Shown here: positions 1 through 8,564 of the stretch, one piece after another | How positions within the stretch are numbered: position 1 is the stretch's first letter | Layout of the letters: each line of letters begins with the position of its first letter | NCBI GenBank assembly: GCA_964467345.1 | Contig: CAYXPY010000001.1 | Span: 124,001 to 188,000, forward strand | DNA length: 64,000 bases | DNA from: SM1-50 sp964467345 | GTDB taxonomy: Archaea > Thermoplasmatota > E2 > DHVEG-1 | Direction: 5' to 3' | The notes under the pieces: model-generated | What the model was told of the DNA's origin: nothing | The model's input: the letters and a program-made list of their open reading frames with translations, nothing else | Databases searched by the model: none | Translations under genes and position numbers: made by a program

Positions 1-88
1 ACGGGGTAAGAAAAAATTGGTTGTGGATGAATAAGAAGGTCTTATGAAGAAAGTTTTTATAAACAGTCCCTATTCAGCATGCTATCGC

Positions 89-206
89 GTCGGGGTGGCT
101 CAGCCTGGTCAGAGCGCCTGACTCATAAGCTCAGCTCAAAGGTTCGTCTGAAGCGTAGTTGCGCTAAGATATCAGGAGGCCGCGGGTTCAACTCCCGCCC
201 CCGACA
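89..206 (+). tRNA. tRNA-Met(CAT), elongator type, with intron
   Basis: The cloverleaf folds by hand. A 7-bp acceptor stem pairs GTCGGGG (89-95) with CCCCGAC (199-205), followed by discriminator A206. There is a GCTC/GAGC D stem, an anticodon stem CCTGA (117-121)/TCAGG (172-176) and a T arm GCGGG-TTCAACT-CCCGC. The anticodon CAT is at 124-126. The anticodon loop is interrupted after position 37 by a 43-nt intron, about 128-170, the usual archaeal splice position. The G1-C72 pair and the absence of a GGG/CCC anticodon stem argue for the elongator rather than the initiator. An AUA-reading tRNA-Ile2 with a CAT anticodon cannot be fully excluded by eye. The 3' end is partly repeated at 3343-3354. 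Confidence 0.93.
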
Positions 207-429
207 CCTTATTTAAATACTCAACAGGAGAAAAAACACCCTTTTTTCGTGACTGCACTCTGAACCCGCAAAAGGAAGGAATCTGAACCTGCAAGGTAAT
301 GACAAAAAGACTTAAAAACAAAACATGACTTCAATTTCAATTGAAAAAATTGCTTAATCTCTGTTCCTTCGGAGGATATTGTTTTTATAGGAGAACATTC
401 ATTTAAAATATTGATACAGGGGGAAAATC

Positions 430-1095
430 ATGAGTAGAAATCATTTATTTAGAAAAGGTTTGACGGCTGGAATTATCTCACTTTTCTTTGCAACTATCAT
501 TATCCCATCATCGTATGCAGATGATTCATTCACTTACTTCTCAGACAAAGAAAATGCAATACCCGCTAGTGCAGAAAATTGGTCGTATAGCAATTTTACG
601 CTCCCTAATGTTCATATCACCTATGACCGCAACAAATGGAAATGGGGAGTTGTAGAGTTCGAGGATTCTAACCCGGAATTTGATTTGAATTACTCGTCCT
701 TTGGGACTAATCCTGATTGGGTGAATGTTGGGTTCAATATAACGATTTTCTGCCATACGCAAGCACAAGTATTCCCAGCATGGTTTGAGATGGACATCGA
801 GTTAGCCCCAAATGGAAGCATCCCTCAAGGCATGGGTGGTGGAGGCGCTATTTTGAGGAGATGGAATTGGACATCGCAAGAACACTTGGCGTATTTTGCT
901 ATCACGAAAGACATGGTAAATACTGACGTTCAAGGGAAAATCGCTGTGGTAGGAATTCCACCAAGATTGTTTTTCCTATCATATTTATTCATTCCTCTTC
1001 ACATATTTTGGTGGTTCGCTGATTTCAGAATGATCATTCCCTTGGAGGAACGACGTGGGGCTACAATGGAATTTACCATCCATGTTCATGATTAA
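430..1095 (+). CDS. secreted protein of unknown function
   Basis: The predicted protein has 221 residues. The first ~30 form a signal peptide (RKG, then a hydrophobic run) with probable cleavage after SSYA. The mature part is rich in Trp, Tyr, Phe and Asn and looks beta-rich. A hydrophobic aromatic patch lies near residues 180-200 (FFLSYLFIPLHIFWWF), too polar-flanked to be a confident membrane anchor. The ATG follows a GGGGGAAAATC purine-rich ribosome-binding site. It is the first of three tandem exported-protein genes between tRNA-Met and a tRNA-like 3' fragment. I do not recognise a family. The 223 bases between the tRNA and this gene hold only AT-rich promoter-like sequence and a short imperfect direct repeat (CTGAACCYGCAARG, about 260-296). 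Confidence 0.7.
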   Translation: MSRNHLFRKGLTAGIISLFFATIIIPSSYADDSFTYFSDKENAIPASAENWSYSNFTLPNVHITYDRNKWKWGVVEFEDSNPEFDLNYSSFGTNPDWVNVGFNITIFCHTQAQVFPAWFEMDIELAPNGSIPQGMGGGGAILRRWNWTSQEHLAYFAITKDMVNTDVQGKIAVVGIPPRLFFLSYLFIPLHIFWWFADFRMIIPLEERRGATMEFTIHVHD

Positions 1096-1141
1096 AATCA
1101 ATATATTTGATAGGAGATTATGATAAAGGAGGTAGGAAAGT

Positions 1142-2143
1142 ATGGATAAGAAACCTCTGATTGGAGTCAGTATCCTGGCTGTGGTTCTTCTTGTGATGGG
1201 TTCATTGAGTAATGTTGTTGGGTATCAAACACAAAATATTGAAAAATCACAATTCTTATCTATGAAAAAGACGCAAAGTTCAGCCATCGATTCTTTTAAT
1301 AATGAAACAGAATTAAAATATTACGATGTAGAATTATTAGATATAGTCTTGGGATTCGAACGAGATATTTGGAAATCCGCTATTCGACTGACTCAAGATG
1401 AGATGGCTGCCTATGCCGGGTGGACTTTGACAAAAGTCAACATTGCGTTTTGTGCAGATGCCGGGTGTTCTGTAGCAGATGTTCGGATTTATCTTTATGG
1501 CAAGGGAACAAATGTATATCCTGGTCCCCTTATTGCCAATGATACTGTATGGACAATAGATACAACAGGTATAACGACTGTACCTCTTGTAACATCCATC
1601 AATCTCTCTGACTATGAGGAACTCTGGATTGCGATTGAATGGACACCTATTGACACACAAGGTGTAGGTATTTTTTACGCTTGGATGGACCAATTATCTG
1701 GGCCTCATGTTACAAATAAAAGCGACTTTATCTTCCTTAATAGCTGGGGCTGGACTCAATTGCATACAATCAATCCGGTATGTGATGGTCGATGGGGAAT
1801 AGGAGCAATTATTGAAGACACCCGTCCAACGGAGTTGATGATTGGGTATATCCATGGACCAGTTGGAATAACAACGAAAATTTCAAATATTGGTGTAAGA
1901 GATGCCGAAAATGTTTCTTGGTCAATATCGGTTAATGGTGGTTTTCTTCATGGAGTGGTTATTTTAGAAAGTGGAATGCTCTCGTTATTAGATATGGGTT
2001 CCTCTACAGGAATTAATGTCGGTATGTTCTTTGGATTCGGCAAGATACTAATTATAATAACTGCTGAGGCAAAGAATGCACCTGAAGTTCAAGCAATAAA
2101 AACTGCAATTTTACTTGGCCGTTTTGTCTTCAGAATTAAATAA
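1142..2143 (+). CDS. secreted protein of unknown function, probable beta-sandwich
   Basis: The predicted protein has 333 residues with an N-terminal signal peptide: MDKK, then a hydrophobic stretch ending near residue 28. Residues ~45-225 form a beta-rich, Trp-rich domain. Residues ~230-333 look like an Ig-like repeat (LMIGYIHGPVGITTKISN onward). The start is well supported by AAAGGAGG eight bases upstream of the ATG. It lies 46 bases after the preceding secreted gene and 17 bases before the next, so the three are probably co-transcribed. No catalytic motif is visible. A surface or extracellular binding role is inference from location alone. Confidence 0.7.
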   Translation: MDKKPLIGVSILAVVLLVMGSLSNVVGYQTQNIEKSQFLSMKKTQSSAIDSFNNETELKYYDVELLDIVLGFERDIWKSAIRLTQDEMAAYAGWTLTKVNIAFCADAGCSVADVRIYLYGKGTNVYPGPLIANDTVWTIDTTGITTVPLVTSINLSDYEELWIAIEWTPIDTQGVGIFYAWMDQLSGPHVTNKSDFIFLNSWGWTQLHTINPVCDGRWGIGAIIEDTRPTELMIGYIHGPVGITTKISNIGVRDAENVSWSISVNGGFLHGVVILESGMLSLLDMGSSTGINVGMFFGFGKILIIITAEAKNAPEVQAIKTAILLGRFVFRIK

Positions 2144-2160
2144 AACCAAAAGGTTGGAAA

Positions 2161-3057
2161 ATGATGATAAGGAAATGGTTGGCAATAGGAATCATTCTCT
2201 TGTTCGTTGGTGTGACCATAGCACCAACTATCAGCTTCAACACCGTGAAAGCATCCCAGGATGACGACTTGGTGGAAGTCACCACCCAAGCATGCGGCAT
2301 CCAAGGATATGGTGATACTACTGTGAAACTCACCAGGGAACAATACCAGAACCTGGAACAGTATCTGGTGGAGTTAAGAGCCAGGTTGAACCAGACAACA
2401 ACCAGGGAGGAAGCAGCCCCCATCTTCAAAGAAGCAGTGGTGGAGCTGGATAAGTACGGGTTGTTACCAAAAGGGATGAGTGTTGAGCGAGCACAGAGGT
2501 TGGTGATATCCAAGTGTGTTAGTCAAAGGTCTGGAGAGTTATTAAAAAGAGTATTTGGAGGAAATCAAAATAGTGAAAATTTTAATGAGTATTGTACAGT
2601 TTCTGGCAAAGTAACGAGAGCAAGATCTTTTGGTGCATTTTATCCAATTCGTCTCCTCTTATCAGTTTTAGGGAATAGAATTAGTGATTTTTGGATGGTC
2701 AGATGGGTATTTTCAGAAATCCTTTTAGATTTGCGAAGTATATATTTTCCCTTGTATTTATTTAGTGAATTCAGTATCGGTGAAAGTTATTGGTATTATC
2801 AAGAACAACATTATGAGTATTATCCCTCCGTTGGATGGATTTCATCTACTGGAACTAATGGTTTAATAAATTATACTGGAGAGTTTTATGGTCAAATACG
2901 AGAAATACCAACATTAAATTTGGGTCCAGTAGGAAAAGAAATCTATTATTCAGGTATCTACGGTTTTGCAGGATTTTGTATTAGAAAATCAAACGGTAGT
3001 GAGTTAATAGGTTCATGTCGTTTAATTGATATCGGACCTTCTCCCCCTGAACAATAA
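2161..3057 (+). CDS. secreted two-part protein: conserved-looking N-terminus, divergent C-terminus
   Basis: The predicted protein has 298 residues. The signal peptide (RKWLAIGIILLFVG) is nearly the same as those of the two beta-helix proteins 53 kb away. Residues ~35-125 form a helical charged domain (TREQYQNLEQYLVELRARLN, then EEAAPIFKEAVVELDKYG). The rest is aromatic and beta-rich with no recognisable motif. Base composition changes inside the gene: 30/60 G+C at 2281-2340 and 35/60 at 2401-2460, but 17/60 at 2701-2760. That suggests a joined C-terminal part. ATG codons at 2161 and 2164 are both possible, after AAGGTTGG. Function unknown. Confidence 0.68.
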   Translation: MMIRKWLAIGIILLFVGVTIAPTISFNTVKASQDDDLVEVTTQACGIQGYGDTTVKLTREQYQNLEQYLVELRARLNQTTTREEAAPIFKEAVVELDKYGLLPKGMSVERAQRLVISKCVSQRSGELLKRVFGGNQNSENFNEYCTVSGKVTRARSFGAFYPIRLLLSVLGNRISDFWMVRWVFSEILLDLRSIYFPLYLFSEFSIGESYWYYQEQHYEYYPSVGWISSTGTNGLINYTGEFYGQIREIPTLNLGPVGKEIYYSGIYGFAGFCIRKSNGSELIGSCRLIDIGPSPPEQ

Positions 3058-3110
3058 TCATATGAACTGACAATCTGAAATTGTCTGAAAATGATAATCT
3101 AAGGATCAAC

Positions 3111-3138
3111 AAAAAAAAAAAAAAAAAAAAAAAAAAAA
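3111..3138. repeat. homopolymer run of 28 A
   Basis: An uninterrupted run of 28 adenines, 54 bases after the stop of the secreted gene. Read on the minus strand it is a T-run and could terminate transcription from the right, but no minus-strand gene lies nearby. On the plus strand an A-run does not terminate. It is the longest homopolymer I see in the window, and its true length is uncertain because such runs are prone to sequencing error. The 3058-3567 gap also contains the repeat copies and the tRNA-like fragment listed separately, then AT-rich sequence before the next gene. Confidence 0.9.
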
Positions 3139-3186
3139 CTGTGTCAATACTTTTCCTCTGGTTTCTTAAAATCGACAAAATATTGG

Positions 3187-3225
3187 AGGAGCATTGAATC
3201 CCTGGCAATCATTCCCAGTGGGGGA
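3187..3225 (+). repeat. repeat R, copy 1 (imperfect)
   Basis: This stretch matches copy 2 (3259-3298) at 20 of 26 aligned positions over GCAYTGAAW...GGCA..CATTCCC, 72 bases apart in the same orientation. Its GTGGGGGA (3218-3225) can pair with TCCCCCAC (3246-3253) to form an 8-bp stem with a 20-base loop. The segment is much more G+C-rich than the surrounding intergenic DNA. Function unknown. Confidence 0.6.
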
Positions 3226-3258
3226 TTTTATGCCAGTCCTTCACTTCCCCCACGGGTG

Positions 3259-3298
3259 GGAGCACTGAAATCTTGGCACGCATTCCCGACAGGAGCAT
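3259..3298 (+). repeat. repeat R, copy 2 (also found inverted at 56843-56880)
   Basis: The core GCACGCATTCCCGACAGGAG followed by CAT (3276-3298) recurs on the minus strand at 56845-56867 with one mismatch in 23. The similarity extends leftward over another 13 bases with four mismatches. A related GGTGGGAGC follows at about 3313-3321. Both places lie between secreted-protein genes and a tRNA 3'-end fragment. The repeat does not read as a conserved peptide and may be a DNA-level or RNA-level element. Confidence 0.72.
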
Positions 3299-3342
3299 TA
3301 TATTCCCTTTTTGGTGGGAGCTGTAACCCCGGGGGTACATGT

Positions 3343-3363
3343 CCGCCCCCGACATGCTATTTA
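3343..3363 (+). repeat. tRNA-Met 3'-end fragment, possible attachment site remnant
   Basis: CCGCCCCCGACA at 3343-3354 is identical to 195-206, the end of the T arm, the acceptor strand and the discriminator of tRNA-Met. It has the same orientation. Similarity continues weakly into the flank (CTATTTA here, CTTATTTA after the tRNA). The match is short and GC-rich, so chance is possible. It gains weight from the parallel and much clearer arrangement at tRNA-Leu. It lies in a hairpin-capable context (CATGTC...GACATG, 3338-3356). Confidence 0.45.
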
Positions 3364-3567
3364 TTAGCACGGTTATTTAGAGGAGAAAAATCATTTTAAT
3401 TAATTATTAAATGAACCGTTAAAAAGAGTAAAAACCTCGAATAAAAATATCTAATTGAATATTACATTTTATTATCTTCTGAGAAATTTATCATTATTTT
3501 GTCCAACTTCTATGTGAATATTTTTTTATACTATGGATAGAGTATGAAATAAAGAGGCAGGTAAAAC

Positions 3568-5160
3568 ATGAGAAAAATACTACTAGTGACAATCATTCTC
3601 CATATCATTTTTGTAAATTCTGTCTCTGTTCTTGGAATTGTTGACACAGTTAAAACGACAATTGGTCAAGCCGAAGACATAGATGATATCATCATTGATA
3701 AGATGGAACAGCGACATCTTCCTGGTTTGTCAGCTTCAATAGTAATTGGGAAAACCGTTCGGTGGCAAAATGCATATGGTTATGCCAACATAGAAAGAAA
3801 CGTCATGGTAACAAATAAGACGTTGTTTAAGATTGCCTCAGTTTCAAAAACGATTACAGCAACTGCGTTAATGCAACTCTACGATCAAAAGCTTTTCAAC
3901 CTATCCGATCCAATAAACGAGTACCTTCCGTACCCGGTGATTCATCCACTGTATCCCTCAACACCTATTACATTTCACATGCTACTGACACATTCATCTG
4001 GGATTAACGACAATTGGGAGTACTTGTTTTATTTTCAAGGTGATGCACCAATTCCTTTTCAGGTTTTTCTTGAGGAATACTTAGTTCCAGGAGGATTGTA
4101 CTATGATGCTGAGAATAATTTTTGTCACTGGGAACCCGGAACAAGTTGGGATTATAGCAATATCGCTGTTGCATTGGTCGGTTATTTGGTTGAAGTTATT
4201 TCAGGTGTTAACTTTACAGAGTATGTAGAGTCTTCGCTTTTTTCTGCTTTGGAGATGGATGAATCCGCGTGGTATTTACGAGATCTGAATGTGTCACATA
4301 TAGCGATGCCGTATCATTGGAACGGTGCAGGATACCAACCCTACGGTCATATCGGGTATGTCGATGTTCCCGCGGGTGATTTGAGAACCAGTTCGTCTCA
4401 GCTTATCCATTTTCTGACGATGTTTATAAACAATGGTGTCTACAAAGGCCAGATGATTCTTGAGAATAGTACCGTGCATTTGATGTTAACTCCGCAGTTA
4501 CTATTTCAACCAAATATCGGGTTGATATGGTGGAAAAGCTCAATCGGTGGAAGAACGGTTTGGGGACATAATGGGGTAGATTTTGGGGCACGAGCGATGA
4601 TGCATTTTGACCCAAGCACCAATATAGGCGTTGTTGTACTTACCAACGGGGAAGGAGATCTTTCAGATATTTGTGATACACTTTTTGACTATGCAGAAAC
4701 TATAGTAAATGTTCCTCCAGATGTTCCAATAATTAAGGGGCCAACAACAGGTAGACCAAATACGCTCTATACATATACCCTCGAAACAATAGACACAGAA
4801 GGAGACGATGTATACTTTTGTATAAACTGGGGAGATGATACCGCCGAGGTTTGGATAGGGCCTTATGCATCTGGTGAAGAGGTACTGGCAACTCATTCAT
4901 GGTCAAAGATGGGTATCTATAGTATCAAGGTCAAAGCTAAAGATGTATATGATGGTGAGAGCGACTGGACTGTTTTGTCTGTAACCATGCCAAAAAATGT
5001 AATTTCCAATTTAGAGGCTCATCGAATATTCAATTGGTTGTTTGAACGATTTCCAAACGCCTTTGCTATCATACGATGGATTCTTAATTCCTACGAATCG
5101 AACTTTATTTATCTTCCAATTTTTATCTTTTTTGGTGGTAACTATCACCCTAAAATGTGA
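3568..5160 (+). CDS. secreted serine beta-lactamase-like hydrolase with C-terminal PKD-like module
   Basis: The predicted protein has 530 residues with an N-terminal signal sequence. Residues ~30-375 are a beta-lactamase/penicillin-binding-protein class C fold. SVSK is the SxxK nucleophile/base motif (near residue 93), YSN (about 196) matches YxN, and HNG stands at the KTG-like position. Family members are esterases, peptidases or D-aminopeptidases; the substrate cannot be told. Residues ~390-475 form a PKD-like beta domain (INWGDDTAEVWIG, HSW, IKVKAKDVYDGES). After a MP pair comes an amphipathic tail (FNWLFERFPNAFAIIRWILN) that resembles the tail of the metalloprotease at 8565-10235. About 22 further residues follow. 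The start uses AGAGGCAGG. Confidence 0.82.
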   Translation: MRKILLVTIILHIIFVNSVSVLGIVDTVKTTIGQAEDIDDIIIDKMEQRHLPGLSASIVIGKTVRWQNAYGYANIERNVMVTNKTLFKIASVSKTITATALMQLYDQKLFNLSDPINEYLPYPVIHPLYPSTPITFHMLLTHSSGINDNWEYLFYFQGDAPIPFQVFLEEYLVPGGLYYDAENNFCHWEPGTSWDYSNIAVALVGYLVEVISGVNFTEYVESSLFSALEMDESAWYLRDLNVSHIAMPYHWNGAGYQPYGHIGYVDVPAGDLRTSSSQLIHFLTMFINNGVYKGQMILENSTVHLMLTPQLLFQPNIGLIWWKSSIGGRTVWGHNGVDFGARAMMHFDPSTNIGVVVLTNGEGDLSDICDTLFDYAETIVNVPPDVPIIKGPTTGRPNTLYTYTLETIDTEGDDVYFCINWGDDTAEVWIGPYASGEEVLATHSWSKMGIYSIKVKAKDVYDGESDWTVLSVTMPKNVISNLEAHRIFNWLFERFPNAFAIIRWILNSYESNFIYLPIFIFFGGNYHPKM

Positions 5161-5230
5161 TATGCATCTCCCCGAAATATTTTTATTTATGAAACCATTA
5201 AACGCATCAAAGTATAATCAAGATGATTCA

Positions 5231-6004
5231 ATGACTTCAATGAAACCTTGGTATCAAGCATTATTTGAGAATTACGCAAATACCTATGAAAAAGAACCAT
5301 ATACAAAGGGAACTATTGGTGAATGTGATTTCATTGAAAAAGAAATTGGATATAATAAAGGTCTCAAGATTCTTGATATCGGATGTGGAACCGGAAGGCA
5401 TTCTATTGAACTAGCAAAACGCGGATATCAGGTTACAGGAGTGGATTTATCTGATTCGATGCTTAAAAAAGCAAAACAAAACGCAAAAAAGTACCAGGTC
5501 GCGGTTAAATTTGAACAACATGATGCACGAAGTTTAGGATATAAATCTGAGTTTGATGTAGCTATTATGATTTGCGAAGGAGCGTTTTCTTTGATGGAAA
5601 CTGATGAGATGAATTTCCAAATACTAGAAAATGCTTATCATGCCTTAAAATCAAAAAACAGTAAATTAATATTTACCACGCTTAATGGATTTTTCCCTCT
5701 TTTTCACTCAGTAAAAGATTTCATGGAATCTGAAAAAAAGGAAGGGACTTCAGAATATTCTCAAAACAAGTTCGATTTAATGACGTTCAGAGACCATGGT
5801 ATAACTACTTTTATTGATGATGACGGAAAGAAAAAAGAACTAACGTGTAATGAACGATACTATGTTCCATCTGAAATAACTTGGATGTTGAAATCACTTG
5901 GCTTTACGAAAATCGACATCTTTGGTGCCAAGCTTGGAGCATTCAGTAGAGATGATCCATTGACCACCGAGGATTTTGAAATGTTGGTCATCGCAGAAAA
6001 ATAA
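5231..6004 (+). CDS. class I SAM-dependent methyltransferase
   Basis: The predicted protein has 257 residues with a Rossmann-fold methyltransferase core. Motif I is LKILDIGCGTGRHSIELA (about residues 45-62). The acidic end of strand 2 is VDLSDSMLKKA, and the following motifs include HDARSLGYKSEFDVAIM. The target is unknown; the family methylates small molecules or proteins. The reading frame is open upstream to 5042, inside the preceding gene, but family-like sequence begins at MTSMKPWYQ. I therefore take ATG 5231 (ATG 5240 is the alternative); AGTATAATC upstream may be a promoter box for a leaderless transcript. Confidence 0.85.
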   Translation: MTSMKPWYQALFENYANTYEKEPYTKGTIGECDFIEKEIGYNKGLKILDIGCGTGRHSIELAKRGYQVTGVDLSDSMLKKAKQNAKKYQVAVKFEQHDARSLGYKSEFDVAIMICEGAFSLMETDEMNFQILENAYHALKSKNSKLIFTTLNGFFPLFHSVKDFMESEKKEGTSEYSQNKFDLMTFRDHGITTFIDDDGKKKELTCNERYYVPSEITWMLKSLGFTKIDIFGAKLGAFSRDDPLTTEDFEMLVIAEK

Positions 6005-6038
6005 AAAAAGTGGTTTTATCTGCTGGTTTCACATCAGA

Positions 6039-6452
6039 TTATCCCTCAAACTCATCTGTTATTTTCTGTAACGCCTGGATGAGACCATCTAATTGTTTGA
6101 TTATTTTTAAAGCCTCTATTTTACTTCCTTTCAGTTTTATCCTGTTTTTAAGAAGGGCCATGGCAGTTCCAATCTTCCCTTCAAAAATATCCCGATATAC
6201 TCCATAGTTCCCGGTGATGACAAAAACAGCATCCTTCCCGGTAAGTATACCCTCCGTGTGAAGAATAAAATCATGTAACCTGCCATCGTTGAGTTCCAGA
6301 TAGAAACTCATCATCGTATCCTTGGGAGGGACATGTTCGATGATGCCAAGTAACGATGTTGTCAAGTTCCCAAGATCTTCCACAGGATCAAGATTCTCAT
6401 CGATATATCTCTTCCCGTATTCTATCCATTCATCTGACAGAAATTTTACCAT
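6039..6452 (-). CDS. SCP2 sterol-transfer-like domain protein
   Basis: The predicted protein has 137 residues. The pattern fits SCP2-type lipid-binding domains: a beta region (FYLELNDGRLHDFILHTEG), a segment GKDAVFVITGNYGVYRDIFEG, and the ending IGTAMALLKNRIKLKGSKIEALKII, which matches the typical 'G.lkikGd...al.l' close. There is no signal peptide, so it is cytoplasmic. It overlaps the end of the upstream oxidase gene by 7 bases and is translationally coupled to it. That suggests it carries or binds a hydrophobic ligand related to the oxidase. The role is inference. Confidence 0.72.
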   Translation of the reverse strand: MVKFLSDEWIEYGKRYIDENLDPVEDLGNLTTSLLGIIEHVPPKDTMMSFYLELNDGRLHDFILHTEGILTGKDAVFVITGNYGVYRDIFEGKIGTAMALLKNRIKLKGSKIEALKIIKQLDGLIQALQKITDEFEG

Positions 6453-8422
6453 TCTTCAAAGTCCCCTAACACGGAGTGAAGAACATCTCGAAAAATTCTA
6501 TCCTCCTCAGGGGTCAGTCCCTTGGGGAGGGGATACAGCACATGCTCCTTGCGATAAATGCCCTTAAATAAATAGTTAATAAGGGTGAAAATATTGCCCA
6601 TGACCAGGGATTTTTCTGTGGTCTCCAGTAAGGTCGTACTAATTCTACCTGCGGCTTTTGGGTCGTTATGGTCATAGAAATAGTCATATTCAATGTAGAT
6701 GAACTTGCCTGTGTCCAGAGGACTGATAAATCCCAACGCATGCTCCAGCTGATACTTATCGCCGACCTCGGCAAACATGTCAATCCATCGCAGGATGTGT
6801 TTTTTATCACCTGCCCAGACCGCTCCACCAGGCCCCATCGCCATCCGCTGTCTCATGAGTCGGGAAGGTAAAATACGGAACGCATGGAGCCAGACCACAT
6901 TCGTGAACTCTGGTTTTGCGTAAATTTTTTTGAAGAATTCCTGCAGGTCAGAATCGTAGACCTTTGCGATGTTAGCTGGTGTCGCATCCAATCCTTGCTC
7001 CAGATGTTTTTTCATAGGTCCTGCAAAAATCGCCTTGAGCGGGTCTTTCTCCTCTGAAAGTATTTTTAAAAATTCGCTTTCTTTCAAGGACGCCAATTTC
7101 GGTGATCCAAGGATCAAGGTCTTAAGCATGGCTTGATCAATGATGCAATCAGCCATTTCTTCAACGATTTTTTTATCCTCCTTGGTGCAGATTACATCTA
7201 CGACGTAGCGGAGTTTCAGATAGTTCTTACAGACATCCTCAAAATCTGTCGCTATCTGCCGTGTCGGGCATATGAACTCCGCAAGATATTTATAAGAAAG
7301 AACAGCAAGTGACAGACCAATTCTTCGCTTCCCCAGCTCTAGGACCAAATCAAGGGCATCTTGAACATTATCAAACGGAACAAAGACCGCTTCCTCCGTT
7401 TCGAACACAGGGAAGAGTTTCACTGTGACCTCTGTAATAATATACGAGGGGCTTAGAGAGATATTTGTAAATCCATTATCGGTCGCATATGGGTTTGATA
7501 TCTCCAGGTCATGATGATGACGGATGTTGCCATCCATATCGACGAGTTCAAGGTCGATGAAATTATCTGCAAAACAGCCATAGGTATTTCCCCAGGTTGT
7601 TACAATCCCGGTCGTTGCGATGTTGGCGCATACATGTGCTCCGGCTTCTGCGACATTGGCCCGTAACTTATGTCTATAGGCCTCTTTTTGGAGTTCAAAA
7701 GATGTGACCCCTGCGCCCACCGTGGCAGTGGAGCTTTCCGTATGAATGGATAGTTTTTTCATCCGTAAGAGGTCAATGACGATTCCTCGTTCCAGACTGG
7801 TCGCATTGGATAGCACCGTTGGTGTCGCAACTGATAGCGCGGTTCCACCGCTGCGGGGCAAAAAAGGTATGTTCTTTGTGTTTGCGAACTGAATGATTTT
7901 TGATACCTGCTCGGCATTCTCAGGCATGACGATATAGTAATTCAAGGCAGCATCAGGAGGGATGATGGAACGGATATACGATGAGATAATCACGGGATCA
8001 TTGGTAGCCCATTGGTCACCAACAATACCACGGAGACCTGTGACGATATCGTCCTGTGGTATTTTCTGCAGCTGGGTTTTATCCAGTGATGCAACATATT
8101 CCTTCAAGGCTTTGGCAACTTTCTCGGGACGTAGCTGGGTAGCAAAATTACATTGTTTATCACAGACACCACATAGGCAACAAGAATCGGCAATCTCAAT
8201 GAGTTTCTCTGTTGGTTTAATTCTCCCTTGTTGTAAATGCTTGACTAGTTCCATCCGACCCTGCGGCCAGTATGCGAGATACCCATGTTTTTTCCCGGAA
8301 GGGCATAAACCAGACCCAAGAAAATCGATACGGCACATCCCACAGTGGGTTCCTTTTTCCGCAATCCGCACTGCGTCATCTAAACTAGTTTTTTTCAGTG
8401 TTACGACCTGATTTTTTGCCAT
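6446..8422 (-). CDS. FAD-linked oxidase with N-terminal Fe-S motifs (GlcD/D-lactate dehydrogenase-like)
   Basis: The predicted protein has 658 residues from ATG 8422. That start follows GGAGG (plus-strand 8431-8435) by eight bases; upstream ATG codons lack this site. Residues ~20-110 hold cysteine groups (CGMC, GLCPSG, CCLCGVCDKQC) typical of 4Fe-4S ferredoxin-like or HdrC-like binding. Residues ~160-370 are a FAD-binding type 4 domain (MPENAEQVSKIIQFA, PRSGGTALS). The remainder fits the C-terminal FAD-oxidase cap. It is probably an alpha-hydroxy-acid dehydrogenase that passes electrons through its own clusters. The substrate is unknown. It is co-transcribed with the SCP2-like gene. Confidence 0.83.
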   Translation of the reverse strand: MAKNQVVTLKKTSLDDAVRIAEKGTHCGMCRIDFLGSGLCPSGKKHGYLAYWPQGRMELVKHLQQGRIKPTEKLIEIADSCCLCGVCDKQCNFATQLRPEKVAKALKEYVASLDKTQLQKIPQDDIVTGLRGIVGDQWATNDPVIISSYIRSIIPPDAALNYYIVMPENAEQVSKIIQFANTKNIPFLPRSGGTALSVATPTVLSNATSLERGIVIDLLRMKKLSIHTESSTATVGAGVTSFELQKEAYRHKLRANVAEAGAHVCANIATTGIVTTWGNTYGCFADNFIDLELVDMDGNIRHHHDLEISNPYATDNGFTNISLSPSYIITEVTVKLFPVFETEEAVFVPFDNVQDALDLVLELGKRRIGLSLAVLSYKYLAEFICPTRQIATDFEDVCKNYLKLRYVVDVICTKEDKKIVEEMADCIIDQAMLKTLILGSPKLASLKESEFLKILSEEKDPLKAIFAGPMKKHLEQGLDATPANIAKVYDSDLQEFFKKIYAKPEFTNVVWLHAFRILPSRLMRQRMAMGPGGAVWAGDKKHILRWIDMFAEVGDKYQLEHALGFISPLDTGKFIYIEYDYFYDHNDPKAAGRISTTLLETTEKSLVMGNIFTLINYLFKGIYRKEHVLYPLPKGLTPEEDRIFRDVLHSVLGDFEEW

Positions 8423-8519
8423 CTTTTTTTCCTCCATGGCAACTATTTGTTTGTTTTTCATGTCATTTCTGTTATTAAATGTTTTTATTCGTTTTTTGTC
8501 CTGAATCATGTTTTTTTTT

Positions 8520-8532
8520 AAAAAAAAAAAAA
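8520..8532 (-). terminator. T-run terminator after the metalloprotease gene
   Basis: Thirteen As on the plus strand give a T13 tract on the transcribed minus strand, 33 bases after the stop of the 8565-10235 gene. This is the usual form of an archaeal intrinsic terminator. A T9 tract (8511-8519) sits directly beside it. Confidence 0.6.
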
Positions 8533-8564
8533 TAATCGAGTCACTAGTTTTAGATCGGATGCAT

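Noticed and set aside
3187..3360. Remnant of a protein-coding gene
   Set aside because: Translation of the repeat region gives short Pro/Gly/Trp-rich pieces with stops and no resemblance to neighbours.
3187..3363. CRISPR array
   Set aside because: Only two or three imperfect copies with unequal spacing and no cas genes in the window.
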